A stretch of DNA of 9,387 nucleotides. It comes from SHYR01 sp034406555 (GTDB lineage Bacteria > Chloroflexota > Dehalococcoidia > UBA2979). A program made the position numbers and the translations under genes. The notes under the pieces were generated by a model. The model had not been told where the DNA came from. It was given only the letters and a program-made list of their open reading frames with translations, and did no database searches. The stretch spans positions 1-9,387 of the forward strand of contig DASCRM010000027.1 in the NCBI GenBank assembly GCA_034406555.1. Reading direction: 5' to 3'. Below, piece by piece: positions 4,575 to 9,387 of this stretch; the stretch's first letter is position 1, and each line of letters opens with the position of its first letter.

Positions 4575-5390
4575 GTGCGCTCGACAGATCCTGCGGCGAT
4601 CGGCAGGCTGAGCCGTAATTCAGACTTCTCCTTCACCCGACCGCTTCGCGCCCGCGGCTTCCGCCCCTCTCGTCGTCGTTGCTGCGCTGCTGGCCGCCCT
4701 GCTGCTTGTCGCTTGCGACTGCGTCCCGAACTCGGGGTGAACGACGCGGAAGACGCTCTCGCGCCGCTGCAGGAGGAGCAGACTGGTGCGCGCATCGCTC
4801 TGCGGGAGGCCAAGCGGGCGGCGGAGGCCTGCGACCCCGCCGCTGCGAATGCGGCGCTCGCAACTGCGAGGGAGGCCGCTGCCGCTGTCGAGCGGGATGG
4901 ACCGAGAGTGATTGAGACCGCGAAGAACGCCGCTGTACGGGTCGCCAGCCATGAGCAACTCTCTGCGCGGGCCGCTAGCCTGCTCGTCTCGATCGAAGAG
5001 TTGATGGCGAGCATGCCCAGCCTGATCGGGCAGACGGAGGCTGCGGCCGCGCTTGCCCAGCAACCGCTGGACGATGGTGCCTGCGGCGATTCCGAAGACG
5101 ATGAAACCGACACCACCGGCCGTGACGGTGACGAAGTCCTCGTCTTCGTCGAGGTCATCGTCATCAACTTTGAAGCATTCCCGACCTCGCAATTCCATCA
5201 GGCCGGTCCGGACGCATGCGACTTCGACCACTGGCACGCGGGTCAGGTCGTCTCGCTCACCGGCGTGCTTGCGTTTGACCGGGAGCCGGGTGGGTGCGGC
5301 TTCGGGAAAATCGGCGAGGTCACGGTCGAAGTGATCACTGTCTCGCAGGAGGTGATCGATGACTGGGAGCAGTCTGTCGCAGGCCAGTAA
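4575..5390 (+). CDS. Cys/His-rich lipoprotein-like protein; signal peptide and body in different frames
   Basis: The body of this gene is clear from 4737 to 5390. It has an Ala/Glu-rich helical region (residues around A-L-R-E-A-K-R-A-A-E-A), an acidic linker (S-E-D-D-E-T-D), then V-I-V-I-N-F-E-A-F. The C-terminal module has C-D-F-D-H-W-H (from 5217) and G-G-C-G-F-G-K (Cys at 5295), perhaps a disulfide or metal site. I do not recognise the family. The frame stays open back to a GTG at 4575, but that N-terminus is Arg/Cys-rich and looks spurious. One frame over, 4621-4737 encodes a typical export signal (P-L-V-V-V-A-A-L-L-A-A-L-L-L-V-A-C) with a lipobox. It ends in TGA at 4738, directly after a run of four G. 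One more G there would join signal and body as S-G-V-N-D-A-E-D. The true start is unresolved; no ATG or GTG is in the signal frame. It is convergent with the TauE gene. Confidence 0.6.
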   Translation: MRSTDPAAIGRLSRNSDFSFTRPLRARGFRPSRRRCCAAGRPAACRLRLRPELGVNDAEDALAPLQEEQTGARIALREAKRAAEACDPAAANAALATAREAAAAVERDGPRVIETAKNAAVRVASHEQLSARAASLLVSIEELMASMPSLIGQTEAAAALAQQPLDDGACGDSEDDETDTTGRDGDEVLVFVEVIVINFEAFPTSQFHQAGPDACDFDHWHAGQVVSLTGVLAFDREPGGCGFGKIGEVTVEVITVSQEVIDDWEQSVAGQ

Positions 5391-5417
5391 CTGATCGAGG
5401 CCGCTCTTCCTAGCTGC

Positions 5418-6128
5418 TCAGATCAGTAGCGTGACGCCCAGCACGATGATCACGGCGTAGAGCAGGCGGTCGAACGAACGCTCCGGCAACAAGCCGCTGA
5501 GCCGCTGACCGACCCAGAGCACCGCGACACCGAACGGCAGGTAGAGCACGTACCAGCCGAAGATCTCACGACTCCAGAGGCCGGTGAGGCCGTGGCCCGC
5601 CCAGATCAGCGCCGCCGTGGGGACAAAATACGCCTGCAGCGTGGCGCGGAAGACCGGGGGAGGCCAGCGTCGCAGTGCTCCGTAGAGCACGACCGGCGGC
5701 GCGTTCGTGTTGTATGCCCCGCCAAGCAGCCCGCTGGCGAACCCTGACGCGTAGGCCCACCACGGGTGGTGCAACTCGACCAGGCGCGGTGCGACGAGGC
5801 TGTAGAGACCGATCACGATCAGCGAGACGCCGAGACCTCGCTGCACCACGTTGGCCGGGGCCTGTGTGAGCACGAGGATGCCGAGCGGGATGCCGAGGGC
5901 CGCGCCAACGGTCAGTCTCAGCGACGAGCGCCAGCGCAGCGACCGCCAGCCCTGTGCGAAGACCACGACAGTCGTGCTCAGGATTACGAAGGCGACGAGC
6001 GCCGTCGCGTCGCGCACGCCGAGGAGGAGCGTGAGCAGGGGCATCGCCACCAGCCCGGTGCCGAAGCCGAGCGTCCCGTGCACCAGCGCGGCGAGACAGA
6101 GGATGGCGATGATCGTGGCCGTCTCCAT
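5418..6128 (-). CDS. TauE/SafE-family (DUF81) membrane transporter
   Basis: This 236-residue integral membrane protein belongs to the TauE/SafE family, proposed exporters of sulfite, sulfoacetate or related anions. It shows about eight hydrophobic segments. It has the two family repeats, each opening with a small-residue motif: H-G-T-L-G-F-G-T-G-L-V-A-M-P (residues 17-30) and G-F-A-S-G-L-L-G-G-A-Y-N-T-N-A-P-P (near 130-150). Length is close to the usual 240-270. It starts at ATG 6128 with no SD. An extended -10 (TGCTAGCAT, 6135-6143) lies 6 nt upstream, so the mRNA may be leaderless. It is divergent from the CxxC protein at 6220. No sulfur-metabolism genes lie nearby, so the substrate is open. 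Confidence 0.9.
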   Translation of the reverse strand: METATIIAILCLAALVHGTLGFGTGLVAMPLLTLLLGVRDATALVAFVILSTTVVVFAQGWRSLRWRSSLRLTVGAALGIPLGILVLTQAPANVVQRGLGVSLIVIGLYSLVAPRLVELHHPWWAYASGFASGLLGGAYNTNAPPVVLYGALRRWPPPVFRATLQAYFVPTAALIWAGHGLTGLWSREIFGWYVLYLPFGVAVLWVGQRLSGLLPERSFDRLLYAVIIVLGVTLLI

Positions 6129-6134
6129 CGGCGG

Positions 6135-6143
6135 ATGCTAGCA
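6135..6143 (-). promoter_or_regulatory. Extended -10 element for tauE-like gene, predicted leaderless
   Basis: TGCTAGCAT on the minus strand carries the TGn of an extended -10. It ends 6 nt before the ATG at 6128, which would then be the transcription start. A weak TTGGCG lies 20 nt upstream of the hexamer. Close copies of the element precede the genes at 6220 and 9052. Confidence 0.45.
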
Positions 6144-6175
6144 GCCCTCGGTGGGGGGATCGCCAATCGGCAGCG

Positions 6176-6184
6176 TGATAGCGT
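6176..6184 (+). promoter_or_regulatory. Extended -10 element for CxxC protein gene
   Basis: TGATAGCGT on the plus strand matches the extended -10 pattern. It would start RNA near 6191, leaving a leader of about 29 nt with GGGAGG before the ATG at 6220. No good -35 is seen. Confidence 0.42.
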
Positions 6185-6219
6185 AGGTGCTCGACGCGTG
6201 AATTCGGGAGGCGACGGAG

Positions 6220-6495
6220 ATGAGCGCATCTGTTGGCGAAGGCGCGCCGCTTGCCGCCTGCGAATACTGTCACCAGATCGTCGGAGCGCCACGCTCGTTC
6301 GCCTCGATGTGGCATCGCGGGACAGAGGTCGATGCGCCGTCCTGCTGCCTGGTTGAGCACTACCTGCGGCAGCAAGTGGCCCAGCAGGCACCGCCGCCGC
6401 CGTCGGGACCGATCAACGTGCGACCGCGCCAGGGCTCCGGCCAGCGACAGGGCCAGACGTCGCCGCTGATCATCGTCGACGAGTCGCTCAGGTAG
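6220..6495 (+). CDS. Small CxxC...CC protein, possible zinc-binding
   Basis: I do not recognise the family of this 91-residue protein. The N-terminal half has C14-E-Y-C17-H, W-H at 31-32, S-C42-C43 and H47, spaced so that four cysteines (or Cys/His) could bind one zinc ion. Residues 50-75 are Gln/Pro-rich (Q-Q-A-P-P-P-P-S-G-P) and the C-terminus is hydrophobic (P-L-I-I-V-D-E). There is no signal peptide or membrane segment, so it should act in the cytosol. The ATG at 6220 is preceded by GGGAGG at 8 nt. It shares a 91-nt divergent promoter region with the TauE-like gene. C-E-Y-C-H also reads as a heme c motif, but without export that is unlikely. Confidence 0.7.
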   Translation: MSASVGEGAPLAACEYCHQIVGAPRSFASMWHRGTEVDAPSCCLVEHYLRQQVAQQAPPPPSGPINVRPRQGSGQRQGQTSPLIIVDESLR

Positions 6496-6534
6496 GCAGA
6501 GAACCTACGCCGCGTGAGGCCCGTCGGGCACCTC
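6492..6534 (+). terminator. Tandem small hairpins between convergent genes
   Basis: GTAGG (6492-6496) pairs with CCTAC (6504-6508) at the stop codon of the CxxC gene. A second hairpin follows: GAG-GCCC (6516-6522) with GGGC and CTC (6526-6529, 6532-6534) around GTC, with two bases bulged. No T-run follows on either strand, so intrinsic termination is uncertain. Confidence 0.28.
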
Positions 6535-7286
6535 TACTGGCGCGTTCCGCCGATGCCGCCCGGTTGCCAGGCGGAGGCCATCCAACCGCCGTCGACCACG
6601 ATCGTCTGCCCGGTGACGTACGAGGAGTCGTCGCTGGCGAGCCAGAGCGCCGCTTCCGCGATGTCCTCCGGCTGCGCGGCGCGCGGGATCGGCTGCGTCC
6701 GGCGCAGGTTCTCTTCCAGCTGTTCGCGGTCTCGTTCGCGGCCCGGGAAGTCGTAGAGCAGCGGCGTCAGCATCGCACCGGGCGCGACGCAGTTCGCGCG
6801 AATCCCCTGCTCCGCTTACTCCACCGCGACGATGCGGGTGAGCTGCACGACCGCGCCCTTCCCCGCACCGTAGGCGGCCTGGCCGGGCATCCCCATGTAG
6901 GCGGAGACCGAGGCCGTGGTGACGATCGAGCCGCCGCCGTTGTCGATCAGGCGGGGCAGGGCGTACTTCATTCCCAGCCAGACGGCCCTCAGGTTCAGGT
7001 TCACCGTGTCGTCCCAGGCCTGTTCCGTCATCTCGTGCGTGCGTCCGCTGATGCCGGCTTCCTGGCCACTGGGCGCCGGCCTCCGGCCGTCGCCCGCCGC
7101 CGGCGTTGTTGTAGACGACGTCCAGCTTGCCCTAGCGGTGGATCGCGGCGCGTACCAGCGCCGGTACGTCGACGATCGCGACCTTCGCGCCTGCGCGCCC
7201 TCGCGCACGAAGGCGCGCGCCGCGGCCGCGCCCATGCCCGATGCGCCGCCCGTGATGATCGCTACCTTGTTGTTGAGTCTGCCCAT
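6534..7286 (-). pseudogene. Decayed short-chain dehydrogenase/reductase (SDR)
   Basis: This region encodes most of a classical SDR oxidoreductase in pieces. It starts at ATG 7286 after AGGGGGG, with the NAD(P) motif T-G-G-A-S-G-M-G. The coding frame then shifts near 7190 (continuing A-K-V-A-I-V-D-V). It meets TAG at 7132-7134 just before G-K-L-D-V-V-Y-N-N-A-G, and returns to the first frame near 7060-7095. About 30 residues expected between the first strand and NNAG are absent. The catalytic region is intact (S-I-V-T-T-A-S-V-S-A and Y-G-A-G-K). A TAA at 6816-6818 then follows A-V-E, where the family has Tyr (VEYA). In the same frame the C-terminus continues: I-R-A-N-C-V-A-P-G, P-E-D-I-A-E-A-A-L-W-L-A-S, Y-V-T-G-Q and V-V-D-G-G. 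Both stops fit lost Tyr codons (TAC). A stop-free version in close relatives would mean recent decay or sequence error. No substrate can be assigned. Confidence 0.85.
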
Positions 7287-7310
7287 GGTGCCCCCCTGCT
7301 CTGGCGCGAC

Positions 7311-7316
7311 ACGATA
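7311..7316 (-). promoter_or_regulatory. Possible -10 for the SDR pseudogene
   Basis: TATCGT on the minus strand lies 24 nt before the ATG at 7286, in the 93-nt divergent gap 7287-7379. The adjoining GCACGTGC (7317-7324) is a perfect 8-bp palindrome that could be an operator. No -35 is convincing, and nothing else in the gap explains expression of the plus-strand esterase gene. Confidence 0.25.
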
Positions 7317-7379
7317 GCACGTGCGCAATCGATTCGAGGGCTGTGGGCGCGCCCTCTGACCGTCGATGATCCCCACACC

Positions 7380-8432
7380 ATGATTCTCCGAATCGCTGTC
7401 GCACTGGCGACGGTCGCCTTGATCCTGACCGGGTGTACGGCGGAGGACGCACCGGACGCTGCTGCATCGGCGCCCACTGCGGCGACCACGGTGGCGGGGA
7501 CGCAGCCGACGGCGGCCGCAGCGACGGCGACCGCCACCTCCGCGACCGTAGCGGGGCCAATGCTCGACAGCATCGAGAGCACGCTCATCCCGCCGGGCTA
7601 TGACCCGACCGGCGAGCCGCTGCCGCCGATGCTGCTGCTGCACGGTGGCGGCGACAGCCGGGACTTCCTCGTGCGCTGGCAAGAGCGGCTGGAGCAGCTC
7701 TGGGCGTCCGACGCGCTGCCGCCGATGGTCGTCGCGACGCTCAGCGCGGGACGCTCCATCTACATGGACTATGTCGATGGCTCGCAGTGCCGGCAGTCCT
7801 TCATCTCTGGCCCCTTCATCGATCACCTGACGGCCCGATTCAACGTGAGCGAGGACGGGATCGCGCTCTTTGGCCTCTCGATGGGTGGTGCCGGCGCGCT
7901 GCGACTGGCCTTCAATGAGCCTGAGCGATTCTGCGTCGTCGTGGCGATGGAGCCGGCGCTCGACACGCTGACGGACTTCTCCGAGCTGCGCTCGCGTGAT
8001 CGCTGGTGGCGCGGTGACGCGCTGGTGGAGAGCGTTTACGGCGGGCCGGGCGACGAGGACTACTGGTCGCGCACCCATCCCACCTCGCTGGTGCTGGTTA
8101 ACGACGTGGCGATTCGCGACTTCGGGATGGCGATCTTCATCGAGGTCGGCGACGAAGACTTCTTCAACCTGCACGAGGGCACAGAGATTTTGCATCGTGT
8201 GTTGTGGGACCACGACATCCTCCACCAGTACTACCTGATCTGGGGTGCGAATCACGGGGGCAACACGCTTGAGCCTCGTTACGATGTCGCGCTCGCGTTC
8301 CTCGACGGGGCGCTGAGGCCGGACACATCTCCCGACGCGGGCGTAGTGCGGCTCGAGGGCTCGCTGGGCGCCGCGAAACGACAGGCCGAGGCCACATCGC
8401 CAGACCCCTGGGTCGGAGAGTTCGCTCCCTAG
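7380..8432 (+). CDS. Lipoprotein alpha/beta-hydrolase (esterase D-like)
   Basis: This 350-residue exported serine esterase or acyl hydrolase resembles the esterase D / S-formylglutathione hydrolase-like family. Residues 1-19 are a lipoprotein signal with lipobox L-T-G-C19. A 40-residue Ala/Thr-rich linker follows, then the hydrolase domain (about 62-315). It has the oxyanion-type strand L-P-P-M-L-L-L-H-G-G-G-D, nucleophile S167 in F-G-L-S-M-G-G-A-G and probable acid D258 or D260 in V-G-D-E-D-F-F. The catalytic H292 lies in G-A-N-H-G-G-N-T. The C-terminal 40 residues look disordered. The ATG at 7380 is chosen because the signal peptide begins there; the frame is open far upstream but without sense, and there is no SD. 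It should sit on the outer face of the membrane. The substrate cannot be told. Its stop overlaps that of the convergent PPOX gene. Confidence 0.87.
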   Translation: MILRIAVALATVALILTGCTAEDAPDAAASAPTAATTVAGTQPTAAAATATATSATVAGPMLDSIESTLIPPGYDPTGEPLPPMLLLHGGGDSRDFLVRWQERLEQLWASDALPPMVVATLSAGRSIYMDYVDGSQCRQSFISGPFIDHLTARFNVSEDGIALFGLSMGGAGALRLAFNEPERFCVVVAMEPALDTLTDFSELRSRDRWWRGDALVESVYGGPGDEDYWSRTHPTSLVLVNDVAIRDFGMAIFIEVGDEDFFNLHEGTEILHRVLWDHDILHQYYLIWGANHGGNTLEPRYDVALAFLDGALRPDTSPDAGVVRLEGSLGAAKRQAEATSPDPWVGEFAP

Positions 8433-9052
8433 CGGCCGCGTGCCTCGCGGGTGGTGTCGTGCGCGCGGTCGTCGTGCGGCAGGTTGTCGGCAGCGCCGCG
8501 TTCGACCATACCCGCCTTCCACGCCGCGACAGGCGTCTCCTGCTCCGCGGTCGGGGCGAAGATCGACCGTTCCACCAGCTGCAGCTTGTGGATGTAGCGA
8601 GGGCAGTTGGCAAAGACCTCGCGCGCCCGCACGCGCACGATGAACTGCGCCTCCGGGTACTCAGCCAGCAGCTCGTCGTCGAGATCGATGGTTGCAGTGC
8701 CGTTGAGCCGCAAGCGCTGCTGCTCCTCGAAATCGATGAAGAGCAGGCCGACCTCGGCGGTCTCGGCGATGTTGCCCATTGATAGATACATGCCGTTGCC
8801 GTCGTAACTGGGGAACGCGATCGTGTGCTCGTCGATCACGCGCACGAAGCCCGGCGCGCCACCCTTGTAGGAGCAGTTGGGCCGACCGTTCGGGTCGACG
8901 GTCGAGAGAAAGAACATGTCGCGCGCCTCGATGAACTGGCAGCGGTCATCGTTGATCGAGTCCTCAGCGAGGTCCTCGAAGAAGTCAGCGAGGCGCGTGG
9001 TGTCGAACCGCTGATGCAGGTCGCGGTGGCCATCGTGGTACATCTCGCTCAT
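8429..9052 (-). CDS. Pyridoxamine 5'-phosphate oxidase-family (PPOX) FMN-binding protein
   Basis: This 207-residue protein has an FMN-binding split-barrel fold. Residues 35-125 carry the core: R-C-Q-F-I-E-A-R-D-M-F-F-L-S-T-V-D-P-N-G-R-P-N-C-S-Y, then V-I-D-E-H-T-I-A-F-P-S-Y-D-G-N-G, then V-G-L-L-F-I-D-F and L-R-L-N-G-T-A-T-I. The D-P-x-G-x-P turn and the strand pattern are typical of PPOX-like proteins, which include flavin or F420-dependent reductases and heme-handling relatives; true PdxH is not implied. The Arg/Asp-rich C-terminus (after about 180) looks disordered. The start is ATG 9052, after GGAGGAG at 6 nt. An extended -10 at 9083-9091 gives a leader of about 25 nt. It lies 113 nt after a thioredoxin-reductase-like flavoprotein gene on the same strand. 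Confidence 0.88.
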   Translation of the reverse strand: MSEMYHDGHRDLHQRFDTTRLADFFEDLAEDSINDDRCQFIEARDMFFLSTVDPNGRPNCSYKGGAPGFVRVIDEHTIAFPSYDGNGMYLSMGNIAETAEVGLLFIDFEEQQRLRLNGTATIDLDDELLAEYPEAQFIVRVRAREVFANCPRYIHKLQLVERSIFAPTAEQETPVAAWKAGMVERGAADNLPHDDRAHDTTREARGR

Positions 9053-9082
9053 CGGTCACTCCTCCGCATCGCTCGTGCGCGA

Positions 9083-9091
9083 ACGCTAGCA
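9083..9091 (-). promoter_or_regulatory. Extended -10 element for PPOX-family gene
   Basis: TGCTAGCGT on the minus strand would start RNA near 9077, leaving a leader of about 25 nt that holds the GGAGGAG site. It is nearly identical to the elements before 6128 and 6220. No good -35 is seen in the GC-rich DNA upstream. Confidence 0.45.
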
Positions 9092-9165
9092 CGCGCGGAC
9101 GGGCCCCGACGAGGCGCGATCGTGGTAGCGAGGCGGTGCGCGGTGCCGGGGCGTGGCAGCCGAGG

Positions 9166-9387
9166 CTAGAGGCGCAGCTCGCTGGAGTGGCCTGGGAAGA
9201 GCCGGGCCGATGGATCGACGTGCTGGCGGGCAGCATTGGCGGCGATCGCGGCCTGGCCGAAGCCGGTGACGATCAGGTTCAGCGGCTCGCTGCCGTCGAC
9301 AGCGGCGATGTCGCCCGCAGCGTAAACGCCGGGCAGGTTCGTCTCCATCATCCCGTTGACGCGGATGTGGGGCGTGTCGGCGAGCTC
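9166..9387 (-). CDS. Thioredoxin reductase-like ferredoxin/flavodoxin-NADP reductase, C-terminal part
   Basis: The last 73 residues of a pyridine-nucleotide flavoprotein enter from the right edge. They contain the FAD-binding motif T-N-L-P-G-V-Y-A-A-G-D-I-A, then L-I-V-T-G-F-G-Q-A-A-I-A-A-N-A-A, and end P-G-H-S-S-E-L-R-L. The GVYAAGD...GFGQAA pattern with an H-S-S-E tail is characteristic of TrxR-like ferredoxin-NADP+ reductases rather than classical thioredoxin reductases. The CxxC region that would decide this lies outside the window. No clear terminator hairpin follows in the 113 nt before the PPOX gene. The gene is intact at its 3' end; the start is not visible. Confidence 0.85.
   Translation of the reverse strand, partial: ELADTPHIRVNGMMETNLPGVYAAGDIAAVDGSEPLNLIVTGFGQAAIAANAARQHVDPSARLFPGHSSELRL

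Noticed and set aside
4620..5237. Minus-strand open frame with an apparent membrane segment opposite the Cys/His lipoprotein.
   Set aside because: Most of it is low-complexity, with no start context; the hydrophobic stretch mirrors the acidic V/E-rich region of the plus-strand gene.
6256..6276. C-E-Y-C-H as a heme c attachment motif.
   Set aside because: The protein has no signal peptide or membrane anchor, and c-type heme is attached outside the cytoplasm. A zinc-type Cys cluster fits better.
6564..7379. Long plus-strand open frame running into the esterase gene.
   Set aside because: Its product is Arg-rich and without motifs, and it lies antisense to the SDR. The esterase begins with its own signal peptide at 7380.
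7287..8522. Long minus-strand open frame antisense to the esterase and continuous with the SDR frame.
   Set aside because: The translation is Arg/His-rich and patternless, while the opposite strand encodes a clear hydrolase; this is an antisense shadow common in GC-rich DNA.

Overview
The window is GC-rich bacterial chromosome with tightly packed genes and no phage, transposon or CRISPR signature. It carries the housekeeping trio rpmH-rnpA-yidD, a tRNA-Thr(CGU) gene, and a string of small redox and envelope genes. The protein style (Ala/Glu/Asp-rich, several lipoproteins, many genes without a Shine-Dalgarno (SD) sequence) suggests a Chloroflexota-like or similar high-GC lineage. That placement is inference, because no rRNA or marker alignment is available.

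Layout. Positions 1-2078 (minus strand) read, in transcription order: a secreted lytic transglycosylase; a sigma70-type promoter with rpmH, a 10-codon leader ORF, rnpA and yidD; and the start of a beta-propeller lipoprotein that runs off the left edge. Positions 2190-2934 (plus) hold a small membrane protein and a peroxiredoxin, followed by an intrinsic terminator. Positions 3019-4487 (minus) hold tRNA-Thr with its own promoter, an unrecognised alpha/beta-repeat protein and a MerR-family regulator. Positions 4575-5390 (plus) hold a lipoprotein-like Cys/His gene whose signal peptide is out of frame with its body. A TauE/SafE transporter (5418-6128, minus) is divergent from a small CxxC...CC protein (6220-6495, plus). 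A decayed short-chain dehydrogenase (6534-7286, minus) is divergent from a lipoprotein esterase (7380-8432, plus). A PPOX/FMN split-barrel protein (8429-9052, minus) and the C-terminus of a thioredoxin-reductase-like flavoprotein (9166 to the right edge, minus) close the window.

The most notable observation is in the peroxiredoxin. Its reading frame is interrupted by one TGA at exactly the peroxidatic-cysteine position of the F-T-x-x-C motif. It is followed, at a bacterial-SECIS-like distance, by an 11-bp hairpin with an inner 3-bp stem. This fits a selenocysteine peroxiredoxin (U45) that an ordinary gene caller would split or discard. The main competing idea is a C-to-A change or sequence error. 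That must be taken seriously, because two nearby genes show stop or frame defects, including a TAC-to-TAA-type change.

Other points of interest are a mini-ORF coupled to rnpA through a TGATG overlap, four SD-less genes with a -10 hexamer exactly 6 nt before the start codon (predicted leaderless mRNAs), and a shared extended -10 element, TGNTAGCRT, before three genes.
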